From assembly GCA_902543535.1 (NCBI GenBank), contig CACBYG010000004.1, positions 1-64,000 on the forward strand: DNA of 64,000 bases, read 5' to 3'. The translations under genes and the position numbers were made by a program. Below, in pieces: positions 36,483 to 45,380 of the stretch. The notes beneath the pieces are model-generated. The model was not told where the DNA came from, did no database searches, and worked only from the letters and a program-made list of their open reading frames with translations. Source of the stretch: an uncultured Pelagibacteraceae bacterium (lineage in GTDB: Bacteria > Pseudomonadota > Alphaproteobacteria > Pelagibacterales > Pelagibacteraceae). Position 1 is the stretch's first letter, and each line of letters starts with the position of its first letter.

Positions 36483-37649
36483 ATGGAAATTCCAAAAAGT
36501 TTTTTAGGTTATAAAAGAGAAAATGGTAGAGCAGGAACAAGGAATCATGTAATTATTCTTCCTGTTGATGATATATCAAATGCATGTGCTGAAGCCGTAG
36601 CAAACAATATTAAAGGGACAATTGCACTCCCACATTCTTATGGAAGACTTCAATTTGGAGCTGATTTAGAACTTCATTTTAGAACAATGATTGGTACTGG
36701 TTGTAACCCGAATGTTGCAGCGGTGATTGTTATTGGAATTGAACCTAAATGGACTAAAAAAATTGTAGATGGAATTGCAAAAACTGGAAAACCAGTTGAA
36801 GGATTTCATATAGAGAGAACCGGTGACATTGGTACAACGATGAAAGCCTCAAAAAAAGCACAAGAATTTGTGATGTGGGCCTCTGAAAAACAACGAGAAG
36901 AATGTCCTTTAAGTGATTTATGGATATCAGTTAAATGTGGAGAGTCTGACACTACATCAGGTTTAGCAGCAAATCCAACTGTTGGTAATTTAATGGATAA
37001 ATTAGAGCCATTAGGTGTTCATTTGTGTTTTGGTGAAACATCAGAGCTTACAGGAGCCGAAAAAGTTTGTGCTACAAGAGGTGCAACTAAAGAAGCTTCA
37101 GAGAAATTCATGAATACTTGGAATAATTATAATGATTTTATTTTAAAGGAAGCAACAGATGATCTTTCTGAAAGTCAACCTACTGCAGGAAATATAGCTG
37201 GCGGACTAACAACGATTGAGGAAAAAGCTTTTGGAAATTTTCAAAAGATTGGAAACTGTAAATTTATTGATGTTCTTGAACCTGCGGAAGAACCAAGTAA
37301 AGGAAAAGGTTTATATTTTATGGATACTTCTTCAGCTGCAGCTGAATGTGTAACACTTCAAGCAGCAGCAGGTTTTAATATCCATTTATTCCCTACAGGC
37401 CAAGGTAATATTGTTGGAAATCCAATTGAACCAGTTGTTAAATTAACTGCAAATCCTTTGACAGTAAAAGGAATGGGTGAACATATTGATTGTGATGTTT
37501 CAAAAATTCTAACACGTGAGATGAACATGTCTCAAGCAGGAGATGAATTAATCAAAACAACTTTAAGGGTAGCTAACGGAAGATTAACTTGTGCAGAGGC
37601 TTTAGGTCACAAAGAATTTGTGATGACTAAGCTCTACAGAAGTGCATAA
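36483..37649 (+). CDS. suyB: (2R)-sulfolactate sulfo-lyase subunit beta
   Basis: 388 aa, of the large subunit family of altronate dehydratase-type lyases. SuyAB splits (R)-sulfolactate into pyruvate and sulfite. Recognisable segments are [19 protein letters not shown] at the start, [17 protein letters not shown] near residue 156 (an Fe-S cysteine region), and [17 protein letters not shown] near 305. The family also includes sugar-acid dehydratases, so the call relies on the length, the separate small subunit and the sulfonate context. It overlaps the next gene by 8 bp. Confidence 0.83.
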   Translation: MEIPKSFLGYKRENGRAGTRNHVIILPVDDISNACAEAVANNIKGTIALPHSYGRLQFGADLELHFRTMIGTGCNPNVAAVIVIGIEPKWTKKIVDGIAKTGKPVEGFHIERTGDIGTTMKASKKAQEFVMWASEKQREECPLSDLWISVKCGESDTTSGLAANPTVGNLMDKLEPLGVHLCFGETSELTGAEKVCATRGATKEASEKFMNTWNNYNDFILKEATDDLSESQPTAGNIAGGLTTIEEKAFGNFQKIGNCKFIDVLEPAEEPSKGKGLYFMDTSSAAAECVTLQAAAGFNIHLFPTGQGNIVGNPIEPVVKLTANPLTVKGMGEHIDCDVSKILTREMNMSQAGDELIKTTLRVANGRLTCAEALGHKEFVMTKLYRSA

Positions 37650-38742
37650 AGTATTTGTGCCTGTTAATTATCAATATTTGAAGTCAATTATACCAGGAGT
37701 TGGTTTAGCGTTAGTATTTTGTTTATTTTCTCAAGGTATTAACAACGTTTTAGCCATAGAAATTTTTGGAACAACTAAAAGCCCAATTTCAACAGTTCTT
37801 ATAGCAATATTGCTTGGAATTATAATGGGTAATGCATTTACTCCCAGACCTGGCATGATGATAGGTTTAGATTTTACCCAGCAATATATTTTGAAATTAG
37901 GAATAATTTTTTTAGGAATAAGATTAAGTTTTTCTGATTTGATTAAATTTGGATCAATAGCAATACCATTAGTAATATTTTGTATATTAGGAGTTTTAGT
38001 TTTAATAAAACTGCTTATAAAAAAAGTTCCCATATCTTCAAAAATGTCTTATCTCATAGCAATTGGTACGAGTGTTTGTGGAGCAACAGCAATAGTTGCT
38101 ACTGCTCCTGTGATAAACGCCAAAAAAACCGAGGTTGCTTATGCAATTGCAAATATTACATTATTTGGAGTAATTGCGATGCTGATTTATCCATATTTTG
38201 CAGAATGGTATTTTAATGACAATGCCCTAGAGGCTGGTTTATTTCTTGGTACTTCAATACATGAAACTTCACAAGTAGCTGCTGCTGGATTAATTTATGA
38301 TCAGCAGTTTAACAATCCAGAAACATTAGATGTTGCGACAGTAACTAAGCTTATTAGGAATACCTTTTTAGTATTACTTATTCCTTTATTTGCCTTTTTA
38401 TACAACAGAGGTGAAGTAAAAAATAAAAAATACTCTATATTCAGTATTTTTCCTTATTTTGTGATTGGATTTATTGGTATGATAATTGTTAGAAACTTAG
38501 GTGATCAATTTTTTTCAACTGAAAATAGTAATTTTTATATTTGGTTAAAATTCATAGAATATTTAAAAATTCTAACAACAGTATTTTTAACGATGGCAAT
38601 GGCAGCTGTAGGAATTTCAATAAATTTGGGTGAACTTAGGTCAATGGGTTATAAGCCATTTGTTGTAGGTTTAATTGCTGCTGTAACTGTTGGAATTATA
38701 AGTTTAATATATATTGAAACTGTTAAACAATTTTTATTTTAA
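37642..38742 (+). CDS. YeiH-family membrane protein, putative sulfate/sulfite exporter
   Basis: 366 aa with about ten hydrophobic helices. The family (UPF0324/YeiH) motif is seen as [19 protein letters not shown] near residues 132-150, then [14 protein letters not shown] near 204. It starts with GTG inside the end of suyB (8-bp overlap). In sulfonate-degrading bacteria members of this family sit next to desulfonation genes and are annotated as putative sulfate exporters; that role is not proven. Its coupling to suyB supports removal of the sulfur product. Confidence 0.82.
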   Translation: MHKVFVPVNYQYLKSIIPGVGLALVFCLFSQGINNVLAIEIFGTTKSPISTVLIAILLGIIMGNAFTPRPGMMIGLDFTQQYILKLGIIFLGIRLSFSDLIKFGSIAIPLVIFCILGVLVLIKLLIKKVPISSKMSYLIAIGTSVCGATAIVATAPVINAKKTEVAYAIANITLFGVIAMLIYPYFAEWYFNDNALEAGLFLGTSIHETSQVAAAGLIYDQQFNNPETLDVATVTKLIRNTFLVLLIPLFAFLYNRGEVKNKKYSIFSIFPYFVIGFIGMIIVRNLGDQFFSTENSNFYIWLKFIEYLKILTTVFLTMAMAAVGISINLGELRSMGYKPFVVGLIAAVTVGIISLIYIETVKQFLF

Positions 38743-39818
38743 GATTTAATAAAAATTTTACTTTTTAGATTTGAAATAAATCGTCTTAAAAAAGCTGCAG
38801 CTGCTCCTAAAATGATAGCAAACATAATTGAAAATAAACCGTAAAAGAAAGGCATTTCTTTTGAAAAGTCTATAATAAATCTAGAGAAAAAATTTAAATC
38901 TGATTTAACTGATATTTTAGCTCCATTTATGACTTCTTCTGCAAAAAAAGTATCGTATGCAATTGCTATACCTACAATTAAAAGTAAAACCGCAAGTAAA
39001 GCTCTAAGTCCAGAGCTATCAATTCTTTCCCCAAGTTTTTGTCCAAGCTGTACACCCACTATTGAACCAATAACCAACATTAGAACTAATAACAAATCTA
39101 TTGAACCATAATTGAAAGAATGTAGGAAAGTTACTATTACACTTACGAAAATAGTCACAAATAAAGAAGTTCCAGGAACTAACTTTGTTGGCATCTTTAT
39201 TATATAAATCATTGCTGGAACTAAAATAAAGGCTCCACCAATACCCATAATTGCGGCGATAAACCCAACAAAAAGCCCAATTATAATTGGAGTAAAAATA
39301 CTTTCATACAACTTAGATTTTGGAAATCTCATTCTTAAAGGAAGACCATGTATCCAGTAATGAACGTGAGCTTTTTTTTTTGCTAAAACATTTCTTTTTG
39401 CTTGATCAATTTCTTTCAAACTTTCAACCAGCATCAAGGTTCCAATTATTGCAAGTATATACATGTAAGCTAATGAAATTACTGTATCAATTTTTCCAAT
39501 ACCTTTAAAATATGTGAATGTATAAATTCCTAATGTGGTGCCTATGGCTCCACCAATAACTATCATAAAACCCATTTTATAATCTAAAATATTTTTTAAA
39601 TAGTATGTAGTTGATCCAGATACTGATGTGGCTAAAATATTATTTGCTTCATTTGCAACTGCATAAGCGGGTGGAATTCCTAAAAAAATTAAAAAAGGTG
39701 TCATCAAAAATCCACCTCCAACTCCAAATAATCCTGATAAAACTCCAACAATTGCGCTTAATAAAAGTATTTCTATAGGATTAACAAATACTTGTGCGAT
39801 TGGTAAAAAGACTTCCAT
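38739..39818 (-). CDS. TauE/SafE-family sulfite exporter
   Basis: 359 aa membrane protein with about nine helices and a cytoplasmic loop near residues 130-170 (KEIDQAKRNVLAKKKAHVHYW). The two TauE/SafE repeats are LLSAIVGVLSGLFGVGGGFLMTPFL near 18-42 and FVGFIAAIMGIGGAFILVPAMIY near 190-212. Members are implicated in export of sulfite or organosulfonates. It converges with the YeiH-like gene (4-bp overlap at the 3' ends), so two unrelated exporters lie side by side. It is probably the last large gene downstream of the aprM-aprB-aprA unit on the same strand. Confidence 0.88.
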   Translation of the reverse strand: MEVFLPIAQVFVNPIEILLLSAIVGVLSGLFGVGGGFLMTPFLIFLGIPPAYAVANEANNILATSVSGSTTYYLKNILDYKMGFMIVIGGAIGTTLGIYTFTYFKGIGKIDTVISLAYMYILAIIGTLMLVESLKEIDQAKRNVLAKKKAHVHYWIHGLPLRMRFPKSKLYESIFTPIIIGLFVGFIAAIMGIGGAFILVPAMIYIIKMPTKLVPGTSLFVTIFVSVIVTFLHSFNYGSIDLLLVLMLVIGSIVGVQLGQKLGERIDSSGLRALLAVLLLIVGIAIAYDTFFAEEVINGAKISVKSDLNFFSRFIIDFSKEMPFFYGLFSIMFAIILGAAAAFLRRFISNLKSKIFIKS

Positions 39819-39849
39819 ATAAACTTAAAAAATGCGGCTTAAAAATAAC

Positions 39850-39984
39850 CTAATTAAAAGTAATAAAAGTTCCAACTAAAATTACACTCCAGTATGCAAG
39901 TAAACTCATTAAAATGCCTACTTTAATATATGATGATTTTAATCTAGGGAGTTTATTAAAAATTTTTATTTCTGAAAGGTGCAT
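39850..39984 (-). CDS. 44-aa membrane microprotein in the sulfite cluster
   Basis: Begins MHLSEIKIFNKLPRLKSSYI and continues VGILMSLLAYWSVILVGTFITFN. A basic N-terminal half and one C-terminal hydrophobic helix indicate a tail-anchored inner-membrane protein. It lies between the 116-aa apr-linked gene and the TauE/SafE gene, all on the minus strand, and ends 32 bp before the exporter start. It may partner the exporter or the Apr complex; this is speculation from position. No family recognised. Confidence 0.6.
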   Translation of the reverse strand: MHLSEIKIFNKLPRLKSSYIKVGILMSLLAYWSVILVGTFITFN

Positions 39985-40048
39985 TTATCACGTCATTACA
40001 CCCACTGAAAAATTTGTCAAATAATTATTTAATTTATACCAATTTTTT

Positions 40049-40399
40049 TTAATAAATTGTTGCACCATAAACTTTGATAAGATTATCTTCTACACCTAGA
40101 ACTAATCTGCCCAAGAACTCTCCAGAGATTTCCTTATTCGTTTGTTTTATCAAAACAGTTACATGCTCCCCTCGTCTTAAGCATCCAAAGGGTTCAAAAG
40201 TTTCCTTTAAATTTACAATTAATTTATTATTTGCCCACTGTTTACCTAATTCAACTTCATTTGCGCCAAAGAGCATCTGAGTAGAGAAATCTCTTGTAAA
40301 TCCTCCATAATCTTTAAGATTAGATGATTTTACTAAATTATCCCAAATTGGTTTGGCTAATTCATATATTTCATCATCAGTTTTAGATAAAATATCCAT
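40049..40399 (-). CDS. 116-aa conserved-looking protein downstream of aprA, function unknown
   Basis: Soluble, without signal peptide or membrane helix. The N-terminal half is helical and charged (MDILSKTDDEIYELAKPIWD); the C-terminal half has FGCLRRGEHVTVLIKQTN and a string of short beta-strand-like segments ending IKVYGATIY. One cysteine only, so it is not an obvious Fe-S protein. It begins 20 bp after aprA on the same strand and is probably in the aprMBA transcript. I do not recognise a family. Its position suggests a role in sulfite oxidation or Apr assembly. Confidence 0.8.
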   Translation of the reverse strand: MDILSKTDDEIYELAKPIWDNLVKSSNLKDYGGFTRDFSTQMLFGANEVELGKQWANNKLIVNLKETFEPFGCLRRGEHVTVLIKQTNKEISGEFLGRLVLGVEDNLIKVYGATIY

Positions 40400-40419
40400 A
40401 TTTATTTGTAATTTAAATT

Positions 40420-42279
40420 TTAAGAGGCTTTTTTCTTTTCGTTCTCATCCACGATATGGTAAACAGGAACTTTCTCAAGACTAAATTTACCTGTATTAGG
40501 ATCTCTTCTAGAAACTGTTAAACAGTGCCAATTTTCATCATCAAGTTTCATATGATCTCCTCTATAATAGTAGCCTGGCCATCTAGTTTCTTCCCTAAAC
40601 ATAGTGTGCTCTGTTACACACTGAGATGTAAGAGCCCTATGTTTAAGCTCCCAAGCTCTCATTAGTTGATGATAATCTTCAGCTCCAACATTTTCTAAGT
40701 CTTCCTCTAACCAAGTCAAAAGTTCCAAGCCTCTTTTTAACATATTAGCATTAGTCATATAATTAGTTGCTATACCACCAACATATTCATCCATAATCCT
40801 CTGTAAACGTTGAAGTCCTTGAATTGGAGAAATATAACTCGGAGAAACGGTTCCACCAGTTATTTCATTTTGAGCAACTTTATAAGTTTCAAGGGGTTTA
40901 TAGACTTTAGCTTTAAAATCATCACATTGTTTATCTGATACCTTTAAACCTTCAGCTTTTTTATCTTCAATGTATTTAACGGCAGCTTTTGCAGCTAATC
41001 GACCTTCTGTAAATGATCCGGAAGAAAATTTATGTGCACTTCCACCTACGGTATCTCCTGCACCAAATAGACCGTCAATTGTAAGCATTCTATTGTATCC
41101 CCAGAAATATTCTGGAGGAGACAAATCCTCAGGCCCGCTAACCCAAGCTCCAGAACATGTAGCATGTGAACCCATTACATATGGTTCTGAAGTAGTTAAT
41201 TCTGGATTTGTATACTTTGGATCAATGTTTTGGGATGCCCAAACTACAGCTTGACCAACTGTCATTCCTAAAAAATTTTCCCACCCTACAGTTTCTAAAT
41301 GTGGATCTTGAAAAGCTTCTGTTGTAACCATTTGAATTGGCCCACCACCTGCCATAGTTTCTTGAATAAAAGCATGATTTCTTAAACAGGTTGGAGTTGG
41401 ATGGTGATCAATATATTCTCCAACTAATTCTTTAGTTTGATCATACCATTTTTTTTCATAATTCTCTCCATTGGCATTTTGAGTATAAGTTTTTAAATGA
41501 AGAAAATACGCTCCAACAGGTCCATAACCATCTTTAAATCTACATAAAACTATTCTATTTTCCATTTGTGTCATTTTAGCTCCAGCAGCAATTGGTAATG
41601 CATAAGCTGAACCATTACTCCACGGAGCATACCATGTTCTACCCATACCTTCACCGACTGCTCTAGGTTTGAATATATGAGATGCACCGCCTGCTGAGAC
41701 AATTACAGCTTTCGCTCTAAAGACATGAAAATCTCCAGTTCTCATATTAAATCCAACAGCACCACCTACTCTATTTTCTTGAGCTTCATCCATTAGAAGA
41801 TGAGTAATCATAATTCTGTTATAAATTTTGTCTGCAGATTTCTTTGCTGCCTCTGCAACAATTGGCTTATAACTTTCACCATGTATCATAATCTGCCACT
41901 TACCTTCTCTAAGATATCTTCCAGTTTCTTCGTTCTTCATCATAGGAAGTCCCCATTCATCAAACATATGAACTGTAGAGTCCACATGACGTGCCATATC
42001 GTAACCTAAATCTTCTCTTACCATCCCCATTAAATCATTTCTTGCATAACGAACATGGTCTTCAGGTTGATTTTCACCCCACTGCATTCCCATATAACAA
42101 TTAATTGCATATAGTCCTTGAGCAACAGCTCCACTTCTATCTATGTTAGCTTTTTCAACACAAACAATTTTCATGTCTCTGCCCCAGTGTCTTGCTTCAA
42201 AAGTAGCACCTGTACCGGCCATACCCCCGCCAACAACTAAAATATCACAATCCTCGTAATGTGTTTTATGTTTTGCCAT
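40420..42279 (-). CDS. aprA: Adenylylsulfate (APS) reductase subunit alpha
   Basis: 619 aa FAD flavoprotein. The dinucleotide motif ILVVGGGMAGTGATFEAR is at about 13-30, and FGAGDTVGGSAHKFSSGSFTEGRLAAKAA near 395-425 is the conserved FAD segment of AprA. The enzyme interconverts APS with sulfite and AMP. In an aerobic heterotroph with sulfite-producing genes alongside, the sulfite-oxidising direction is expected. Its start overlaps the aprB stop by one base. Length and motifs are normal. Confidence 0.95.
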   Translation of the reverse strand: MAKHKTHYEDCDILVVGGGMAGTGATFEARHWGRDMKIVCVEKANIDRSGAVAQGLYAINCYMGMQWGENQPEDHVRYARNDLMGMVREDLGYDMARHVDSTVHMFDEWGLPMMKNEETGRYLREGKWQIMIHGESYKPIVAEAAKKSADKIYNRIMITHLLMDEAQENRVGGAVGFNMRTGDFHVFRAKAVIVSAGGASHIFKPRAVGEGMGRTWYAPWSNGSAYALPIAAGAKMTQMENRIVLCRFKDGYGPVGAYFLHLKTYTQNANGENYEKKWYDQTKELVGEYIDHHPTPTCLRNHAFIQETMAGGGPIQMVTTEAFQDPHLETVGWENFLGMTVGQAVVWASQNIDPKYTNPELTTSEPYVMGSHATCSGAWVSGPEDLSPPEYFWGYNRMLTIDGLFGAGDTVGGSAHKFSSGSFTEGRLAAKAAVKYIEDKKAEGLKVSDKQCDDFKAKVYKPLETYKVAQNEITGGTVSPSYISPIQGLQRLQRIMDEYVGGIATNYMTNANMLKRGLELLTWLEEDLENVGAEDYHQLMRAWELKHRALTSQCVTEHTMFREETRWPGYYYRGDHMKLDDENWHCLTVSRRDPNTGKFSLEKVPVYHIVDENEKKKAS

Positions 42280-42749
42280 TAATAATAAACACCTTTTTTA
42301 AAAGAATCTTTTGGAACACTTGGTAGTTCACCATCAATGTTGAGACCCTCTGGCTCAGTATATAATCTTTGAGAATTAATCTCTCCTTGATTAGGCTTGT
42401 CACCCTCAGCCAACTTCGGGATAAATTCTCCCCAAGGTTTTGTTGTTATTGGTGAGACAAAGTCTTTAGTAGTTCCATTTCTAAATTTAATCTTCCAAGA
42501 AATAGTACCTTTTTCTTCTTCTCTTCTAACTCTCACACTGTGTCCCATTGGAGCAAAGTCAGCATAACCTCTGACATCAATTGCGTGATTAGGACAAGCT
42601 TTTACACATGAGTAACACTCCCAACAAAAATTAGGTTCTATATTTTTTGCACGTCTTATATTTTCATCAATGTGCATTATATCTGAAGGGCAAATATCTA
42701 CACAGTGACCACATCCGTCACATCTGGTCATATATACAAAAGTTGACAT
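42279..42749 (-). CDS. aprB: Adenylylsulfate reductase subunit beta (ferredoxin-like)
   Basis: 156 aa. Two [4Fe-4S] clusters are bound by Cys10, Cys13, Cys16, Cys20 (CDGCGHCVDICP) and Cys42, Cys45, Cys48, Cys52 (CWECYSCVKACP). The C-terminal part is the tail that wraps AprA. It carries electrons between AprA and a membrane acceptor. It lies between aprM (31 bp upstream) and aprA (one-base overlap). Confidence 0.95.
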   Translation of the reverse strand: MSTFVYMTRCDGCGHCVDICPSDIMHIDENIRRAKNIEPNFCWECYSCVKACPNHAIDVRGYADFAPMGHSVRVRREEEKGTISWKIKFRNGTTKDFVSPITTKPWGEFIPKLAEGDKPNQGEINSQRLYTEPEGLNIDGELPSVPKDSFKKGVYY

Positions 42750-42780
42750 AATTTAATTATTTCCTTTTCTTGTTATCATA

Positions 42781-43575
42781 TTAATAATGTTTTGGCTCTT
42801 CTCTTTTTATACCTAAGCCAAATTGCTCAGGTGCATCTGCAGGTGGTGGTAGATTATCTCTTGAACCATCCGCTTCTGCTAAATTTTTCTGTATTGCTGC
42901 TCCAGGTTTATAAAACATATGAGCAAACTTAGACCAATATATTCCTCCAAATAAAATTAAATTTGAAACTACATATAAAATTAAAAATAAATATGATAAT
43001 CCAGTTTGTCCATTAAACTGAGTATATGACCATAACAATCCAAACGTTGCACAAGCTAATAGAGCTAAAACAAATAAGTCTGCTTTAATAATTCTGTACC
43101 ATGGATGTGCTTCGGCTGAAACATCTACTCTTAAAAAAAACCAGAACCAATATCCACCAACACATGTTAGTATTGCTCCTATATGCCATATCATAGACCA
43201 AATAGTTGAAGATGATTTTTCTAAACCTGTATAGCCAAAAACTAAAACTGCAGATGCAACCCAAAATAAAATTGTACCATACATTCCAAGCACATGCGCC
43301 AATCTTCTTTTACCAAACCCAAGCTCAGAGGTAGTACCAATATCGTAAACAGTTGTCTTTGCAACGATAGATACTTTTTCCCCTACACCAAGTTCTTTTG
43401 TTGCATTAAGTTTTGCTTTTTTAGCATTATTAAAAAAATACGTTAGATTCCTGTGAGAAATCATTTGAATAATTGTTCCAGCTGCAATTAATAATACCAT
43501 TGCAATAATAAAACTTTGCATAGCGAGTGGAGAAACTGTCTCTGCTAAAGCAGAAAATGGATTTGTATTTAACAT
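42781..43575 (-). CDS. aprM: AprM-like membrane anchor of APS reductase
   Basis: 264 aa with about six hydrophobic helices (for example residues 13-33, 96-116, 130-150, 165-185 and 195-215). It begins MLNTNPFSALAETVSPLAMQ and ends with a polar tail. Position directly ahead of aprB-aprA fits AprM, the membrane protein that replaces the Qmo complex in SAR11 and some sulfur oxidisers and is thought to pass electrons to the quinone pool. The name relies on context as well as topology. Confidence 0.83.
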   Translation of the reverse strand: MLNTNPFSALAETVSPLAMQSFIIAMVLLIAAGTIIQMISHRNLTYFFNNAKKAKLNATKELGVGEKVSIVAKTTVYDIGTTSELGFGKRRLAHVLGMYGTILFWVASAVLVFGYTGLEKSSSTIWSMIWHIGAILTCVGGYWFWFFLRVDVSAEAHPWYRIIKADLFVLALLACATFGLLWSYTQFNGQTGLSYLFLILYVVSNLILFGGIYWSKFAHMFYKPGAAIQKNLAEADGSRDNLPPPADAPEQFGLGIKREEPKHY

Positions 43576-43687
43576 TTTACCCTTAAATTAAATTATTTTG
43601 ATCTAATTTAAAAGTTTTTCTAATCTAGTTAAATCTTCATATCAACATAAACTATTGGTTATTTTGTCCTTAATAACAACTTAGAAT

Positions 43688-44092
43688 TTATATTTTTCGT
43701 TTGTAGTGTTGATTTTTAGGAATTACAGACCTTACTCCCCCTTGGGGATTCTCTACATCTCCGTCTCTTCTAGGTATAAGATGGATATGACAATGCATAA
43801 TAGACTGTCCTGAAATTTTTCCTGCATTTGTCCCAATATTAAATGCTTTAACAGTTTTATCTTTTGCAGTTATTTCACTCTTTATTTTTTTTATCAGATC
43901 ATTGCATGCTATTAGCTCATCGTCAGTTAAATCAAAGTAATCACTTAGATGCCTTTTGGGGATAATTAAGCAATGAAGATTGGATACAGGATATGTGTCG
44001 TAACTTGCATATGCTAGTTCATTTTCATGAGCGACACTGCTTGTTTTAGAATTACAAAAAAGGCAAGGATTATTGGGATCTTTAACCATCAA
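43688..44092 (-). CDS. HIT-family nucleotide hydrolase/transferase
   Basis: 134 aa. The histidine triad is HCHIHLIPRR near residues 102-111, after GQSIM. An N-terminal NPCLFCNSKT with two cysteines may bind zinc. HIT proteins hydrolyse AMP-linked or dinucleoside polyphosphate compounds. It ends one base before the start of pabC's stop region (adjacent, same strand) and is downstream of the pab genes. Substrate unknown. Confidence 0.88.
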   Translation of the reverse strand: MMVKDPNNPCLFCNSKTSSVAHENELAYASYDTYPVSNLHCLIIPKRHLSDYFDLTDDELIACNDLIKKIKSEITAKDKTVKAFNIGTNAGKISGQSIMHCHIHLIPRRDGDVENPQGGVRSVIPKNQHYKRKI

Positions 44093-44860
44093 TTAATACC
44101 TTGGATATTTTTTTGCAGCAACTGAATAATGATTATCTAATAAATTAAAAATTTTTAAACTTTTTCTTTTCCATCCAATTTTATCTACAGTTTTAACGGA
44201 GGCAACACCTTTACCCGAACCTATCAAAATAATTTCATCATATTTTGACATTGTATCTATCATTATTTCCTTTTTAATTATTTTTTTTATTTTAGATTCA
44301 AAAAATTTATAAGTAATTCCTTTATAGCAATTTTTTGCAGGAGAATATAATTTATTATTTCTAACAAAAATAATATTTGAAGTGCCGGTTTCAAATATTT
44401 TTTTATCTGAACATAATCCAATATCTGATCTAGAGTTATCCATTTTTGATAAGTATTTTAAAATTTCCTTATATTTAAGATTTTTATACTCAGGTTTTTT
44501 TCTTTTTAATTTTACAAGTTTTAAATTGAAATCAAGTTTTGGTTTAATTCTTTTCCTTAAAGATATAGATATTATTTTTTTATTTACTGCAACTCTCAAC
44601 AAATGGTTATAATTTTTTTTAGAATCTAAATTATTTTTAATCAATTTATTAATATCTTTTTTTATAGAAGATTTAAAAATTTTATATTTTTTTATTGATT
44701 TTAATAAATTTTGAATATGCTCATTAAAGAAAAGGATTTTTGGAGATGAACCATAAATCCACATAGTCGTGAACACACCATGATCACCCCAGAGATCTTG
44801 AAATTTTGTCTCTTTGAGATCTTTAAGCTGATAAGATTTTTTTAATAAGTAAGTTACCAT
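44093..44860 (-). CDS. pabC: Class IV PLP enzyme, probable 4-amino-4-deoxychorismate lyase
   Basis: 255 aa fold-type IV PLP protein. DHGVFTTMWIYG near residues 25-36 is the family entry segment, KMDNSRSDIGLC near 119-130 should supply the PLP lysine, and FETGTSNIIFVRNNKLYSPAKNCYKGITYK near 137-166 is the cofactor-phosphate region. Context with pabA and pabB supports conversion of aminodeoxychorismate to p-aminobenzoate and pyruvate for folate. The annotated start lies 38 bp inside pabA; a later start is possible. Very lysine-rich; a branched-chain or D-amino acid transaminase is the alternative. Confidence 0.78.
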   Translation of the reverse strand: MVTYLLKKSYQLKDLKETKFQDLWGDHGVFTTMWIYGSSPKILFFNEHIQNLLKSIKKYKIFKSSIKKDINKLIKNNLDSKKNYNHLLRVAVNKKIISISLRKRIKPKLDFNLKLVKLKRKKPEYKNLKYKEILKYLSKMDNSRSDIGLCSDKKIFETGTSNIIFVRNNKLYSPAKNCYKGITYKFFESKIKKIIKKEIMIDTMSKYDEIILIGSGKGVASVKTVDKIGWKRKSLKIFNLLDNHYSVAAKKYPRY

Positions 44861-45380
44861 TTATAGTTAAAAATGACTCAGGGTGAAATTGAAATCCGTA
44901 AATTTTATCAAAGTTATTTTCTAATGCCATTGCTGATCCTGAAATAACACATCTCATAGTTATGTCAAAATTTTTGGAATAAAAAGGTTCTTCTAGCTTT
45001 AAGGAATGATAACGACCCACCTTATAAATATTTTTATTTTTAAATACAGAATTTTTACTTACAACTTTTACTTTAGATTGGAACCCATGATAAATTTGTT
45101 TTTGTTGTACTATATTTGCACCCTCACAAAATAATATTTGTTGAAATCCTAAACAAATTCCAAATATTTTTTTTTTTCCTTTAAATTTTTTATAAATACT
45201 ACTAGTTATTGGATAATCTTTTGGTGATCCAGGGCCAGGGGATAAGACAATTGTAGATGCTCTTTTTAAATATCGATTATCAATTTCATCATAATTTGTA
45301 CATCTAACTTCATCAAACAAAGATAATTGATGGACTACATTATGGGTAAAGGAGTCTTTATGATCAATCACATATATCAT
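44823..45380 (-). CDS. pabA: Aminodeoxychorismate/anthranilate synthase glutamine amidotransferase
   Basis: 185 aa class I glutamine amidotransferase. SPGPGSP near residues 47-53, the nucleophile Cys76 in GICLGFQQ (phenylalanine replaces the usual histidine after LG), and His166/Glu168 in FQFHPESF complete the triad. It supplies ammonia to the PabB/TrpE-type partner. It overlaps pabB by 4 bp and pabC by 38 bp. Like other PabA/TrpG proteins it might serve both pathways. Confidence 0.9.
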   Translation of the reverse strand: MIYVIDHKDSFTHNVVHQLSLFDEVRCTNYDEIDNRYLKRASTIVLSPGPGSPKDYPITSSIYKKFKGKKKIFGICLGFQQILFCEGANIVQQKQIYHGFQSKVKVVSKNSVFKNKNIYKVGRYHSLKLEEPFYSKNFDITMRCVISGSAMALENNFDKIYGFQFHPESFLTINGNLLIKKILSA

